From Paenilisteria newyorkensis (lineage in GTDB: Bacteria; Bacillota; Bacilli; Lactobacillales; Listeriaceae): a stretch of DNA of 57,279 bases. The translations under genes and the position numbers were made by a program. The notes beneath the pieces are model-generated. The model saw only the letters and a program-made list of their open reading frames with translations. It ran no database searches and had not been told where the DNA came from. The DNA is taken from the NCBI RefSeq assembly GCF_000766145.1, contig NZ_JNFB01000017.1, positions 1 through 57,279 of the forward strand. The letters run 5' to 3'. Below, one piece after another: positions 34,634 through 44,357 of this stretch (its first letter is position 1; each line of letters starts with the position of its first letter).

Positions 34634-35248
34634 ATGCTAGAGAAATGGCAAGCATATAAGAAATACATTATTGGTGCAGCGGTTTTACTCATAGCCATAG
34701 GGTTCTTCTTCGTGACACAAAAGCAAGAAGAAACAGTGATCCCAACAGCCGCAGTCGCGAAAGAAGAGCCGGCAAAGAGCCCGAAGAAAGAGGAAGAAAT
34801 TGTCTCGACTAAGTCTCTTATTGTCGATGTGAAAGGTGCAGTGAACAAGCCAGGTGTCTATGAACTCGCGCCTGATAGCCGTGTGAAGGATGCTATTTTA
34901 AAGGCAGGAGGACTATCGTCAGAAGCGGATGTAAAATTGCTGAACATGGCGCAAAAAGTGACAGATGAGATGGTTATTTATGCTGGGAAAATAGGCGAGG
35001 AAGGTTTAGCGCCAGTTACAACAGCAGGAGCAGAGACAGGAAGTACCGACAGCTCGAAGGTTAATATCAATACAGCGGATGTCACGACCTTGCAAACTAT
35101 CCCTGGAATCGGCGCTGTGAAAGCCCAAGCTATCGTGGACTATCGCGACAAAGAAGGGCTATTTACAACGATTGCGGACCTTTCAAAAGTATCAGGGATT
35201 GGCGCTAAAACAGTGGAACGATTAACAGAACATATTACAGTGGAGTAA
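34634..35248 (+). CDS. comEA: Competence protein ComEA, DNA receptor
   Basis: Membrane-anchored DNA-binding protein of 204 residues. One transmembrane helix (about 13-32) is followed by a charged linker, an SLBB domain (about 55-118, VDVKGAVNKPGVYELAPDSRVKDAILKAGG), a Ser/Thr-rich spacer, and paired helix-hairpin-helix motifs (VNINTADVTTLQTIPGIGAVKAQAI and LSKVSGIGAKTVERL). It binds incoming double-stranded DNA outside the membrane. AGGTGATAAAG precedes ATG 34634. It heads the comEA-comEB-comEC cluster. All three genes look intact; whether the strain is naturally competent cannot be told. Confidence 0.95.
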   Translation: MLEKWQAYKKYIIGAAVLLIAIGFFFVTQKQEETVIPTAAVAKEEPAKSPKKEEEIVSTKSLIVDVKGAVNKPGVYELAPDSRVKDAILKAGGLSSEADVKLLNMAQKVTDEMVIYAGKIGEEGLAPVTTAGAETGSTDSSKVNINTADVTTLQTIPGIGAVKAQAIVDYRDKEGLFTTIADLSKVSGIGAKTVERLTEHITVE

Positions 35249-35255
35249 TAAGCTA

Positions 35256-35285
35256 TTGACGAAGCGAATTCGAAAAGCATATACT
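35256..35285 (+). promoter_or_regulatory. Candidate internal promoter before comEB
   Basis: TTGACG (35256-35261), 18-bp spacer, TATACT (35280-35285), between comEA and comEB. Confidence 0.55.
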
Positions 35286-35318
35286 AAAAGCATCAACTTC
35301 TTAAAAGGAGCGACAAAT

Positions 35319-35882
35319 ATGCAAAGAATAGCTTGGGATCAGTTTTTTTTGGCACAAAGCCATTTAATATCTTCTAGGAGTACATGTACACGTCTGATGG
35401 TAGGTGCAACAATTGTTCGAGATAAACGTATTATTGCAGGTGGTTATAACGGCTCCATCGCTGGCGGGGACCATTGTGATGAAGAAGGATGCTATGTTGT
35501 AGAAGGTCATTGCATACGCACGATTCATGCGGAAATGAATGCTATTTTACAATGCGCTAAATTTGGCGCTTCCACGGATAATGCGGAAATGTATGTCACG
35601 CATTTTCCATGTATCGCATGTTGCAAATCGATTATCCAGGCGGGAATTAAAGCGGTCTATTATGCAAAGGATTATAAAAATCATCCCTATGCAATGGAAC
35701 TTTTTGAACGTGCAGATGTGATTATCAAGAAAGTTCCTTTTGACGAACACGTGCTAAACAATACAGCCCAAATCGAACAGACAGTGATCCAAACGGTACA
35801 AGAAGTGCTGCAAAAAGAAGCGGTACCAGAAGAAACAATTGCCCACCTAGAAGATAAATTACGACAACAGTTTTTAAAATAA
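35319..35882 (+). CDS. comEB: dCMP deaminase family protein ComEB
   Basis: Zinc-dependent deoxycytidylate deaminase-type protein of 187 residues. The zinc site is HAEMNAI (His, catalytic Glu) with PCIACC (two Cys); an N-terminal CTRLMVGATIVRDKRIIAGGYNG matches the family. dCMP deaminases supply dUMP for dTMP synthesis; in B. subtilis ComEB is not strictly needed for transformation. ATG 35319 follows AAAGGAG; the in-frame extension back to 35256 lies on a promoter-like sequence. It is 6 bp from the comEC start. Confidence 0.93.
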   Translation: MQRIAWDQFFLAQSHLISSRSTCTRLMVGATIVRDKRIIAGGYNGSIAGGDHCDEEGCYVVEGHCIRTIHAEMNAILQCAKFGASTDNAEMYVTHFPCIACCKSIIQAGIKAVYYAKDYKNHPYAMELFERADVIIKKVPFDEHVLNNTAQIEQTVIQTVQEVLQKEAVPEETIAHLEDKLRQQFLK

Positions 35883-35888
35883 AGTGAG

Positions 35889-38150
35889 GTGAGGACTATA
35901 GAGCGTCTTTTTTTGACGATCATTGTAGCCATTATTCTCGCTGTAATATGTGTCTTTATTTCAATGAAGATCTTTCTGTTACTTGGCCTTCTGCTCATTG
36001 TAGCGATCGTATTCAAACGGACTCGATTCGTCGTTTTTTTTAGCCTGACCATTGTAGCAGGAGGATTTTTCTGGTTTTTTGATGATCAAAATCACTCCAT
36101 GTTCGAAGCGGGTGAATTAGAAGGAACAGTTACCATAAATGATGGTATCGTCATCGATGGGGATGCTTTTCGAGCGCAAGTTTTATATCAAGGAGAACGC
36201 TTTCAGTTGAGCTATAAACTTGCGAGTGAACAAGAGCAAAAACAATTTATGCGTTTAAATTATGGAGATAAACTAAGCGTAAGTGGTGAGCTAGAAGCAC
36301 CAGAAAAGAACCGTAATAAAGATCAATTTAATTACCAAGAGTTCTTGTATCGAAAGCAAGTACATTGGCTATTAAAGGCAAGCTCGGTGCAATCCTTATC
36401 GGAAAATAGTGCTTCATGGTTGCACAGTTTAAGGAATTTTCGGAAATCCCAGCTTAAAAAAATTGACGAAACACTAGATTCACAAATCGCGCCATATGTG
36501 GCCTCGCTAATTTATGGAGATCGCACCACTGTGGAAACTACGGTTTACGAAAGTTATCAACGCCTTGGTGTCGTTCATTTATTAGCCATATCAGGTCTAC
36601 ATGTTAATTTAATTATTTCCGGCTTTTTGTTGTTATTTAGGCGAATGGGATTTCAAATCGAGAAAACCGCTATCGTTATGATTTGTTTATTACCACTTTA
36701 TTGCATGATGACTGGGGCAAACGCACCTGTTGTTCGAGCCGCCATCATGACAATCTGTTTAATGATAGGTAGACTATCGCCAGTTCGTGTGACATCGCTT
36801 CAAGCCCTCTGTTTTAGCTTCATTTTTGTATTCCTTTTTAATCCTTACTGTGTCTTTGAAATTGGTTTTCAACTCTCTTATGCCGTATCGTTCGCTATCA
36901 TCCTATCTGGGCGGAAAATCATGCGAAAAGTTTCCTCTAATTTATTAAGCTCTCTGTATATTTCACTCATCTCCACCATCTCGGGAATCGCGGTTATGAG
37001 CTATCACTTCTATGAATTTTCCATCGTCGGTGTCTTTCTAAACGTTATTTATGTACCGCTATTCACGTTTATACTATTGCCATTAAGCTTTATATCTATC
37101 TTTTTCTTAAATCTAGCGCCTATCCTTCTAGTCATACCGTCGACGATTATGAAAATAGCTGTAAATATTTCAGAGTCACTCGCGATCTTATTACAAGAGA
37201 TACCGTTTACGACTTGGGTAACAGGGAGACCTACCCTCATTTTATTGGTGATAATTCTTTTATTTACTCTTTATTTTTTCTATGGTTGGGAAAAAACGGG
37301 GAAAATTTATCGTTACTTAATCCCAGTATGTCTATGTCTAATAATAGGGACAATAAATTTAACTGGAAAAGTATCCATTATTGATGTTGGGCAAGGAGAT
37401 AGCATCCTCATTCAACTACCTTGGAATAAAGGAATCTATATAATAGATGTCGGTGGACAAATGGCCTTTGACAAAGAGAAATGGGCAGAACGCAAAGCGC
37501 CATTTTCTGTGGGTAAGAATATCGTGACGCCCGTTTTAAAAGCCAAAGGGATTTCAAAAGTAGATAAATTAATTGTGACACATAGTGATGCAGATCATAT
37601 GGAAGGCCTTATCGATGTGGGCAAGGCGATTCAAATCAAAGAACTTATTTATGCAGAGGGCGGCGAAACAAAAAGCATCATGAAAAAAGCACTGCAAGCT
37701 CTTCCTGGGGTGCCAACAAAAGCGATACTTGCTGGCTACAGTTGGGCAAAAGGCGATGCCACTTTCCAAGTCCTGAGTCCAACTGAAAGAGGCGAAGGTG
37801 GCAACAATGATTCCATCGTTATTTCCGCTGTACTAGATAAGAAAAGGTGGTTATTTACTGGCGACATCGAAAAAGAAGCAGAGCAAGCTCTACTTGAAAA
37901 CCCTTTGATAAAAGCTGACATCCTAAAAGTGGGGCATCACGGCAGTAAAACATCTACGACCCCGGCATTTATAGGCAAGGTACAGCCCGCCATATCGCTT
38001 ATTTCTTGCGGAGTGGATAATCGCTTTGGGCATCCTCGAAAAGAGACGCTAGATACTTTAGAAGCCGCAGATAGCACGATTTACCGCACAGATCAGAAAG
38101 GAGAAATAATCTATACTTTTTCAAAAGGATTTACCTTTGGGTTAGAATGA
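35889..38150 (+). CDS. comEC: DNA uptake channel protein ComEC/Rec2
   Basis: Polytopic membrane protein of 753 residues that carries single-stranded DNA into the cell. The N-terminal part has transmembrane helices and the soluble DUF4131-type domain (about 60-180), the central competence domain (about 220-490) includes GDRTTVE, HLLAISGLHVNLI and MMTGANAPVVRAAIM, and the C-terminal metallo-beta-lactamase-like domain carries IIDVGQGDSILIQLP, THSDADHMEG and KVGHHGSKTS. The protein looks complete. The start is uncertain: GTG 35889 is used, lying in the GTGAGGTGAGG region; a TTG 24 bp further is the alternative, and no in-frame ATG is near. Confidence 0.93.
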   Translation: MRTIERLFLTIIVAIILAVICVFISMKIFLLLGLLLIVAIVFKRTRFVVFFSLTIVAGGFFWFFDDQNHSMFEAGELEGTVTINDGIVIDGDAFRAQVLYQGERFQLSYKLASEQEQKQFMRLNYGDKLSVSGELEAPEKNRNKDQFNYQEFLYRKQVHWLLKASSVQSLSENSASWLHSLRNFRKSQLKKIDETLDSQIAPYVASLIYGDRTTVETTVYESYQRLGVVHLLAISGLHVNLIISGFLLLFRRMGFQIEKTAIVMICLLPLYCMMTGANAPVVRAAIMTICLMIGRLSPVRVTSLQALCFSFIFVFLFNPYCVFEIGFQLSYAVSFAIILSGRKIMRKVSSNLLSSLYISLISTISGIAVMSYHFYEFSIVGVFLNVIYVPLFTFILLPLSFISIFFLNLAPILLVIPSTIMKIAVNISESLAILLQEIPFTTWVTGRPTLILLVIILLFTLYFFYGWEKTGKIYRYLIPVCLCLIIGTINLTGKVSIIDVGQGDSILIQLPWNKGIYIIDVGGQMAFDKEKWAERKAPFSVGKNIVTPVLKAKGISKVDKLIVTHSDADHMEGLIDVGKAIQIKELIYAEGGETKSIMKKALQALPGVPTKAILAGYSWAKGDATFQVLSPTERGEGGNNDSIVISAVLDKKRWLFTGDIEKEAEQALLENPLIKADILKVGHHGSKTSTTPAFIGKVQPAISLISCGVDNRFGHPRKETLDTLEAADSTIYRTDQKGEIIYTFSKGFTFGLE

Positions 38151-38222
38151 TATTTCCACTTGCGCAAAGCTCGTTCTTGATTTACCATAGGGAAGAGATA
38201 TGTCGGAAGGTGAGGGCGATTC

Positions 38223-39260
38223 ATGATTTCAGAGTGGAAAAAAATAGAGAAGAAGCAATTTGCACCGATTTACCTGATTATCGGGACAGAGGATTATATT
38301 ATCAACGAGACGAAGAAAAGGCTTGTTGCGGGGATTTTAGATACAGAAGACACGGATTTTAATTATGCTAATTTTGACTTGGATGAAACGGCGATTGAGC
38401 AAGTTGTAGAAGAAGCAGAAACAATTCCGTTCTTCGGTGACTGTCGACTGATTATCGCCTCCAATCCAACCTTTTTAACAACGGAGAAAACAAAAAGCAA
38501 AATCGAACATCGAACGGCGCGTCTAGAAGACTATTTAAACGAACCCGTGGATTATTCTATTTTGGTATTTATAGCAAGAGTAGAAAAACTAGACGAACGA
38601 AAAAAACTGACAAAGCTCATAAAAAAGCAAGCGACAATCATTGATGCGAAACGTCCCAACGAAGCAGAGTTGCGTAAATGGCTACAAGGTGTGAGCGGGG
38701 CCAATGAATTTCAAATGGATAACACGGCAACAGATCGACTAATAGAATTAACAGGCGGCCAACTAACAACAGCGATGAATGAATTAGACAAGCTGATGCT
38801 CTATAAACTGGAAGAGCGAGCAATCGATACATCAGACGTGGAGAGCCTTGTAGTGCGCTCATTAGAACAGAATATATTCTTGCTACTAGACAAAATGATA
38901 GCTCTAGATATCAGCGGTGCGCTAAGCATCTACTACGATTTACTCAAACAAAAAGAAGAACCAATCAAAATATTGGCTCTCATCGCGAGTCAGTTCCGTC
39001 TACTAACCCAAATTAAATTACTAGAAAAACAAGGATTCAGCCAACAACAAGTAGCTCAAAAATTAAAAGTCCATCCATTCCGAGTTAAAATAGGCGCACG
39101 ACAAGCCAAAAGCTTCTCCTATCAAGAACTAACAATGACCCTAAAAAAACTAGCCCAAATGGATTTCGAAATGAAAACCGGCTACGGCGACAAAGCCCAA
39201 AAACTAGAATGGTTCCTCTTCTCTCTACAAGACCAAAGAAAAATCCAGCGAATGAATTAG
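38223..39260 (+). CDS. holA: DNA polymerase III subunit delta
   Basis: Clamp-loader subunit of 345 residues that opens the sliding clamp. The N-terminal PIYLIIGTEDYIINETKKRL and the central ANFDLDETAIEQVVEEAETIPFFGDCRLIIA are typical of HolA; the nucleotide-binding motifs are degenerate, as expected for delta. The C-terminal helical collar domain includes LALIASQFRLLTQIKLL and HPFRVKIGARQAKSFSYQEL. AAGGTGAGGG precedes ATG 38223, 72 bp after comEC. Confidence 0.95.
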   Translation: MISEWKKIEKKQFAPIYLIIGTEDYIINETKKRLVAGILDTEDTDFNYANFDLDETAIEQVVEEAETIPFFGDCRLIIASNPTFLTTEKTKSKIEHRTARLEDYLNEPVDYSILVFIARVEKLDERKKLTKLIKKQATIIDAKRPNEAELRKWLQGVSGANEFQMDNTATDRLIELTGGQLTTAMNELDKLMLYKLEERAIDTSDVESLVVRSLEQNIFLLLDKMIALDISGALSIYYDLLKQKEEPIKILALIASQFRLLTQIKLLEKQGFSQQQVAQKLKVHPFRVKIGARQAKSFSYQELTMTLKKLAQMDFEMKTGYGDKAQKLEWFLFSLQDQRKIQRMN

Positions 39261-39462
39261 GTGTCTATGATCCATTTGGTAGACCAAGATAGCTTTTGAA
39301 AATATCTAAGACGATTTTATGCTGTTTTTTATTCGCTTGGGATTTTATGTTTTGTGTAGGACGCAGAATAAGGTATAACACAAATTGAGCGAAAGCGTTT
39401 GTATTCATCTTTTGCGGTGGAAGCCGGAAGCGGAGCTGTTTTGCGAAGTAGAACTGGGTGAA

Positions 39463-39484
39463 GGATTAACCGTTCACTGCGTTC
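39463..39484 (+). repeat. Second repeat family, copy 3
   Basis: GGATTAACCGTTCACTGCGTTC matches the core at 4834-4860 (read on its minus strand) at 19 of 22 positions. In both places the core is followed within about 10 bp by ATATTG and then a hairpin of different sequence. Confidence 0.65.
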
Positions 39485-39495
39485 ACGCTTATATT

Positions 39496-39528
39496 GGGAC
39501 TGTAACTCATTTTATTTCGAACAGTCCC
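39496..39528. repeat. Hairpin next to second-family repeat
   Basis: GGGACTGT and ACAGTCCC form a perfect 8-bp stem with a 17-nt loop, at the place where copy 1 has its 18-bp stem. Confidence 0.65.
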
Positions 39529-39584
39529 AGCAATGCGAGCGCTTGCCGCCAATTTACCACGCGTAAGATCTATCTAAAAGGATG

Positions 39585-39615
39585 CAAAAAAACATCACAC
39601 GGGTGTGCGATGTTT
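39585..39615 (-). terminator. Terminator of rpsT
   Basis: Minus-strand AACATCGCAC-ACCC-GTGTGATGTT (one G.U) is followed by TTTTT, 18 bp after the rpsT stop codon. Confidence 0.82.
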
Positions 39616-39633
39616 CTGCGATTAAGAATCGTA

Positions 39634-39888
39634 TTATTTAGCTAATTTTTTAGCTAAGCGAGATTTATTGCGTGCTGCATTGTTTTTGTGAAGTAGACCT
39701 TTGCTTACCGCGCTGTCTAATTTTTTACTAGCTTCAACATATAGTTCTTTCGCGTTGTCTGCATTATTTTCTGCAGCTTGTTCGAATTTTTTAACAGCTG
39801 TACGCATTGCAGTACGTTGAGATGTGTTACGGCTATTGCGAGTTTCAGTTGTTTTTACACGTTTGATTGCTGATTTAATATTTGGCAT
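39634..39888 (-). CDS. rpsT: 30S ribosomal protein S20
   Basis: Primary 16S rRNA-binding protein of 84 residues, very basic and helical, with the conserved [11 protein letters not shown] start and [19 protein letters not shown] end. ATG 39888 has GGAGGTG correctly spaced; an in-frame ATG three codons upstream falls within the spacer. It is a single-gene unit facing away from lepA, the usual arrangement in Bacillota. Confidence 0.97.
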   Translation of the reverse strand: MPNIKSAIKRVKTTETRNSRNTSQRTAMRTAVKKFEQAAENNADNAKELYVEASKKLDSAVSKGLLHKNNAARNKSRLAKKLAK

Positions 39889-39969
39889 TTCATTCACCTC
39901 CGCCCAAAATTATGAGGTAGTATCTTTTATATATACCATACCCTTCAAAATTACACTAGAACAAATGTT

Positions 39970-39998
39970 ATTATACCTAAACACAGCGGATATTGCAA
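39970..39998 (-). promoter_or_regulatory. Promoter of rpsT
   Basis: On the minus strand TTGCAA (39993-39998), 17-bp spacer, TATAAT (39970-39975). The transcript would have a leader of about 75 nt. Confidence 0.8.
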
Positions 39999-40047
39999 TA
40001 TTACTTTACTAATTTATTTATTTTTTCACGAAAAAAGTCGGAAGTGA

Positions 40048-40076
40048 TTGAAAATAGCGAGCTCTACTGATATAAT
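40048..40076 (+). promoter_or_regulatory. Promoter of lepA
   Basis: TTGAAA (40048-40053), 17-bp spacer, TATAAT (40071-40076), divergent from the rpsT promoter. Confidence 0.82.
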
Positions 40077-40132
40077 CTATCTTAGCTTGCCATCGTTTTA
40101 ATAAGATGAGTTCGAATTCGGGAGCTGGAGAA

Positions 40133-41956
40133 ATGAAGAAAGAAGAAATGCTAGAAAGACAAAAGAAAATAAGAAATTTTTCGATAATAGCGCATATTGA
40201 TCATGGTAAATCAACGCTTGCCGATCGTATTCTCGAAATGACGAATGCACTGACGCATCGTGAAATGAAGGCGCAATTGCTGGATTCCATGGATTTGGAA
40301 CGTGAGCGTGGTATTACTATCAAATTGAACGCTGTGGAATTGTCGTATACTGCCAAAGATGGCGAAACATATATTTTTCACTTGATTGATACGCCGGGAC
40401 ATGTCGATTTCACGTATGAAGTTTCGCGTAGTCTAGCTGCTTGTGAAGGTGCTATTCTAGTTGTGGATGCGGCGCAAGGAATTGAGGCACAAACGCTAGC
40501 TAATGTTTATTTGGCGCTAGATAATGATTTGGAAATTATGCCTGTTATTAATAAAATTGATCTTCCAGCAGCAGAACCGGAGCGTGTTCGTGCTGAGATT
40601 GAGGATGTTATCGGCTTGGATGCATCGGATGCGGTACTTGCTTCTGCAAAATCTGGAATCGGGATTGAAGATATTTTAGAGCAGGTGGTTGCGAAGATTC
40701 CAGCGCCAACGGGAGATATTGACGCCCCGCTAAAAGCGCTTATTTTCGATTCCGTTTTTGATGCCTATCGTGGTGTTATTGCGAACATTCGGATTATGGA
40801 AGGTTCCGTCAAGGCGGGAGACAAGATTCGTATGATGGCCAATGGTCGAGAATTTGAAGTGACCGAAGTAGGTGTGTTTACACCGAAATCGACGCCTAGA
40901 GAACAATTGATGGTTGGGGATGTTGGTTATTTAACTGCCGCGATTAAAAATGTAAGTGATACGAGTGTCGGGGATACGATTACGCTTGCAAATAACCCCG
41001 CGTCGGAAGCTTTGCCAGGATATCGTAAATTAAATCCAATGGTTTATTGCGGTCTATATCCGATTGATTCAGCGAAATATAATGATTTACGTGATGCACT
41101 GGAAAAACTGGAATTAAATGATTCAGCGCTCCAATATGAAGCGGAGACGTCTCAAGCGCTTGGTTTTGGTTTCCGTTGTGGGTTCCTTGGCTTGCTTCAT
41201 ATGGAAATTATTCAGGAACGTATCGAACGGGAATTTAATATCGACTTGATTACGACTGCGCCAAGTGTTATTTATCATGTTAACTTGACAGACGGTTCTA
41301 AAGTGGTCGTTGATAATCCGGCTGAAATGCCAGAACAAGGGGTTATTGATTCGGTTGAGGAGCCTTACGTGAAAGCAACGATTATGGTGCCGAATGATTA
41401 TGTAGGTGCTGTTATGGAACTTGCGCAAAATAAGCGTGGGAACTTTATGACAATGGAGTACTTGGATGATATTCGTGTGAGCGTTATTTATGAAATGCCA
41501 CTTTCAGAGATCGTCTATGACTTTTTTGATCAGTTAAAATCGGGTACGAAGGGTTATGCTTCGTTTGACTATGAGTTGATTGGTTACCGTGAGTCGAAAC
41601 TTGTGAAGATGGATATCGTGTTAAATAATGAGAAAGTCGATGCGCTTAGCTTTATTGTCCATCGTGACTTCTCTTATGAACGTGGCAAAATTATCGTAGA
41701 AAAACTAAAAGAATTGATTCCAAGACAACAGTTTGAAGTGCCAATTCAAGCGGCGATTAGTACGAAGATTGTCGCGCGTTCAACGATTAAGGCGCTACGC
41801 AAAAACGTACTTGCCAAATGTTACGGTGGGGACGTGTCGCGGAAACGGAAACTTTTAGAGAAACAAAAAGAAGGTAAGAAACGTATGAAATCCATTGGTT
41901 CAGTAGATGTGCCACAAGAAGCATTCATGGCGATTTTGAAAATGGATGATAAATAA
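40133..41956 (+). CDS. lepA: Elongation factor 4 (LepA)
   Basis: Ribosome-dependent GTPase of 607 residues that acts in initiation and back-translocation. G motifs: [29 protein letters not shown]. Domains II, III and V follow the EF-G layout, and the C-terminal LepA-specific domain contains [28 protein letters not shown] 40133 has GGGAG and GGAG upstream; a nine-codon extension in frame has no site. A hairpin with a T stretch follows. Confidence 0.97.
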   Translation: MKKEEMLERQKKIRNFSIIAHIDHGKSTLADRILEMTNALTHREMKAQLLDSMDLERERGITIKLNAVELSYTAKDGETYIFHLIDTPGHVDFTYEVSRSLAACEGAILVVDAAQGIEAQTLANVYLALDNDLEIMPVINKIDLPAAEPERVRAEIEDVIGLDASDAVLASAKSGIGIEDILEQVVAKIPAPTGDIDAPLKALIFDSVFDAYRGVIANIRIMEGSVKAGDKIRMMANGREFEVTEVGVFTPKSTPREQLMVGDVGYLTAAIKNVSDTSVGDTITLANNPASEALPGYRKLNPMVYCGLYPIDSAKYNDLRDALEKLELNDSALQYEAETSQALGFGFRCGFLGLLHMEIIQERIEREFNIDLITTAPSVIYHVNLTDGSKVVVDNPAEMPEQGVIDSVEEPYVKATIMVPNDYVGAVMELAQNKRGNFMTMEYLDDIRVSVIYEMPLSEIVYDFFDQLKSGTKGYASFDYELIGYRESKLVKMDIVLNNEKVDALSFIVHRDFSYERGKIIVEKLKELIPRQQFEVPIQAAISTKIVARSTIKALRKNVLAKCYGGDVSRKRKLLEKQKEGKKRMKSIGSVDVPQEAFMAILKMDDK

Positions 41957-41968
41957 AGAATTGATGGG

Positions 41969-42015
41969 GAAAGCGACTTTAGCTTGTTCATTGCGGACAG
42001 GTGGAGCTCGCTTTT
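41969..42015 (+). terminator. Probable terminator of lepA
   Basis: AAAGCGA pairs with TCGCTTT, with AGCT/AGCT inside, followed by TTTTTC. The loop is long, so the strength is unclear. Confidence 0.5.
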
Positions 42016-42042
42016 TCTCCTTAAGGAAATGAGTGTATAAGA

Positions 42043-43170
42043 ATGACTGCGATATATATTCACATCCCATTTTGCGAACATATTTGCTATTATTGTGATT
42101 TTAATAAGGTTTTTCTGGAAGGGCAGCCAGTCGATGAGTATGTAGATTTGCTCATTAAAGAAATGGAAATGGTAACCGCGAAGCACACAATGGAGCCGGT
42201 GGAAACCGTTTTTGTAGGTGGGGGAACACCGACGACATTGACGGAAGCTCAGTTGGCAAAACTTTGTTCGGCCGTTCAGCGGCTTTTTCCGATTGCGGAG
42301 AATGCGGAATTTAGTTTTGAAGCAAATCCAGGAGACTTGTCGCTCAGCAAGTTGCAGGTGATGAAAGACCATGGTGTGAATCGCCTGAGCATGGGGGTTC
42401 AGAGTTTTAACAATGACTTGTTGAAGAAAATTGGTCGGATTCATACGGTGGATGATGTGTATCAATCGGTGAATAATGCGAAACAGGTTGGTTTTGAGAA
42501 TGTGAGTATTGATCTTATTTTCAGTTTGCCGGGTCAGACGGAGGCCAATTTTGAGGATACGCTGACGAAAGCCTTGGATCTGGATTTACCGCACTACTCT
42601 GCGTATTCGCTTATCATCGAGCCAAAGACGATTTTCTATAATTTAATGCAAAAAGGGAAGTTGCTGCTGCCTGGTGAAGATGCTGAGGCTAATATGTATG
42701 AGAAACTGATGACCACTATGGAGAATCATGGGCGTAAACAATATGAGATTAGTAATTTCGCTAAGCCTGGTTTTGAAAGCAGGCATAATATCGTTTATTG
42801 GAGTAATGAGCATTATTTTGGTTTTGGTGCGGGGGCTCATGGGTACGTGGGTGAGACGCGTTACGCGAATTATGGTCCGCTAAAAAAATACATGCAACCG
42901 CTCGAAAAGAACGAATTGCCAACCTTCCAACAAAAAGAGCTGACATTGAAAGAAAAGATGGAAGAAGAAATGTTTCTCGGATTGCGAAAAGTAGCGGGCG
43001 TGGATAAAGCGCATTTTCAGGCTAAATTCGGTCAGGCGCTTGATACGACTTTTGCGCGGGCGATTGATAAAACGATTGCAAAAGGCTGGTTAGAATCTAC
43101 GCCAGAATGTGTTCGGCTAACGAGGCGTGGTCGCTTTCTAGGGAATAATGTTTTCCAAGAATTTTTATAG
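42043..43170 (+). CDS. hemW: Radical SAM heme chaperone HemW
   Basis: Radical SAM protein of 375 residues. The cluster motif is IPFCEHICYYCDF (CxxxCxxC), followed by FVGGGTPTTL, NRLSMGVQSF and SLPGQTEANFEDTL. The length and the absence of the extra N-terminal residues of coproporphyrinogen dehydrogenase HemN point to HemW, which binds and delivers heme. In Bacillota it typically lies between lepA and hrcA, as here. ATG 42043 has AAGGAAATGAG upstream. Confidence 0.93.
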   Translation: MTAIYIHIPFCEHICYYCDFNKVFLEGQPVDEYVDLLIKEMEMVTAKHTMEPVETVFVGGGTPTTLTEAQLAKLCSAVQRLFPIAENAEFSFEANPGDLSLSKLQVMKDHGVNRLSMGVQSFNNDLLKKIGRIHTVDDVYQSVNNAKQVGFENVSIDLIFSLPGQTEANFEDTLTKALDLDLPHYSAYSLIIEPKTIFYNLMQKGKLLLPGEDAEANMYEKLMTTMENHGRKQYEISNFAKPGFESRHNIVYWSNEHYFGFGAGAHGYVGETRYANYGPLKKYMQPLEKNELPTFQQKELTLKEKMEEEMFLGLRKVAGVDKAHFQAKFGQALDTTFARAIDKTIAKGWLESTPECVRLTRRGRFLGNNVFQEFL

Positions 43171-43172
43171 AA

Positions 43173-43222
43173 GCACTGGATTTCGGCTAATTACTACTTT
43201 AGTCTGAAATCGAGTGTTTTTT
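43173..43222 (+). terminator. Terminator of hemW
   Basis: GCACT-G-GATTTCGG pairs with CTGAAATC-G-AGTG, followed by TTTTTTG. It separates hemW from the heat-shock operon. Confidence 0.72.
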
Positions 43223-43223
43223 G

Positions 43224-43252
43224 TTGACAGTAGACGGTCATAGTGGTAAATT
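43224..43252 (+). promoter_or_regulatory. Promoter of the hrcA operon
   Basis: TTGACA (43224-43229), 17-bp spacer, TAAATT (43247-43252); a TATAAT at 43253-43258 lies too far from this -35. The predicted start of transcription is just before the CIRCE element. Confidence 0.72.
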
Positions 43253-43263
43253 TATAATTGTAT

Positions 43264-43290
43264 TTAGCACTTAAACGTATCGAGTGCTAA
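43264..43290 (+). promoter_or_regulatory. CIRCE operator of the hrcA-grpE-dnaK-dnaJ cluster
   Basis: TTAGCACTT-N9-GAGTGCTAA fits the established CIRCE consensus TTAGCACTC-N9-GAGTGCTAA with one change in the left arm. HrcA dimers bind it and repress at normal temperature. It lies between the promoter and the hrcA ribosome binding site. Confidence 0.96.
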
Positions 43291-43305
43291 AAAGAGGTGA
43301 TAGAT

Positions 43306-44343
43306 ATGTTAACCGAGAGGCAATTGCTAATCTTTCGTGCCATTATCGACCATTTCATCGAGACTGTGCAACCAGTTGGATCTAAGAATTTGCTGAAGGA
43401 GAACAACTTACCATTTAGCTCAGCGACGATCCGCAATGAGATGAGCGTTCTGGAAGAGTACGGATTTATCGAAAAAACGCATTCTTCATCAGGACGAATT
43501 CCTTCTGAGAAAGGGTATCGTTTCTACGTGGATTATTTACTCGAACCGCAGAAATTGAAGAAGCAGGATATTATGTCCATTCAATCGCTCTTTTCGGAGA
43601 CGTATTTTGAAATGGAGCAGCTTATTCAAAAGTCCGCGTTAATGTTGTCGGATTTGACGAATTATACATCGATTTTACTTGGCCCGGCTTCGAAGCAGAA
43701 CCGGTTGAGTGGTTTCCGTTTTGTACCAATTAATAGAAACCAGGCGATGTTGATTCTGATTACGGATCAAGGCCATATTGATAATCATGTGGTGACGATT
43801 CCGGAAACGATGACGCCGAGTGATATGGAGCGGGTTGTCAACATTTTAAATGAGCGTTTGGTGGGTCTTCCGATTGATCAAATGAATGCGATGATTCCAG
43901 CAGAAGTGTCGGATTTGCTGCGTAGCAATGTGGTAAATCATGAGTTAATGCTTTCGATTTTGAAGGATTCGTTCCAACAAGTTAGTAAGGAAAAAGTGTA
44001 TTTTGGTGGCAAAACGAACATTTTGAATCAGCCGGAATTTCACGATTTTGCCAAAGTTCGCGAGTTGCTGCGGTTGATGGATCAGGAAAAGGATGTTTAC
44101 CAGCTTTTTTCTGACATACCTCAAGGCCTTCATGTAAAAATTGGTACGGAGATTAACAACCATTTGATGGATGATTGTAGTATTATTACTGCGACGTACA
44201 GCATTGCCGATGAACATGTGGGAGGCATTGTCCTCCTTGGCCCGACACGGATGGAATACGACCGCATGATGGGCTTGGTTGATCTAGTAAGTCGGGATTT
44301 AACAACTGTATTAACAAAGCTTTATCATGATAATCAAAAATAG
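43306..44343 (+). CDS. hrcA: Heat-inducible transcription repressor HrcA
   Basis: Repressor of class I heat-shock genes, 345 residues. The N-terminal winged helix ([72 protein letters not shown]... pattern) binds CIRCE, and the C-terminal GAF-like domain ends [26 protein letters not shown] 43306 has AGAGGTG six bases upstream; a GTG nine bases earlier lies on that site. It represses its own operon through the CIRCE element 15 bp upstream. Confidence 0.96.
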   Translation: MLTERQLLIFRAIIDHFIETVQPVGSKNLLKENNLPFSSATIRNEMSVLEEYGFIEKTHSSSGRIPSEKGYRFYVDYLLEPQKLKKQDIMSIQSLFSETYFEMEQLIQKSALMLSDLTNYTSILLGPASKQNRLSGFRFVPINRNQAMLILITDQGHIDNHVVTIPETMTPSDMERVVNILNERLVGLPIDQMNAMIPAEVSDLLRSNVVNHELMLSILKDSFQQVSKEKVYFGGKTNILNQPEFHDFAKVRELLRLMDQEKDVYQLFSDIPQGLHVKIGTEINNHLMDDCSIITATYSIADEHVGGIVLLGPTRMEYDRMMGLVDLVSRDLTTVLTKLYHDNQK

Positions 44344-44357
44344 AAGAGGTGACAAAC

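Larger units (their letters stand above)
39261..39584. other. Intergenic region between holA and rpsT
   Basis: About 320 bp without a credible gene. It holds one copy of the second repeat family (39463-39484) with an adjoining hairpin (39496-39528). An 86-codon plus-strand frame (39385-39645) crosses these and ends inside rpsT; it lacks a ribosome binding site and is rejected. No good terminator for holA is evident just after its stop codon. Confidence 0.6.

Noticed and set aside
39385-39645. An 86-codon plus-strand frame between holA and rpsT
   Set aside because: It crosses a repeat core, a hairpin and the rpsT terminator and runs into the 3' end of rpsT on the other strand, with no ribosome binding site.
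43253-43258. TATAAT as the -10 of the hrcA promoter
   Set aside because: It lies 23 bp from the TTGACA, too far for a normal spacer; TAAATT at 17 bp fits better, although use of the downstream hexamer with another -35 is not excluded.
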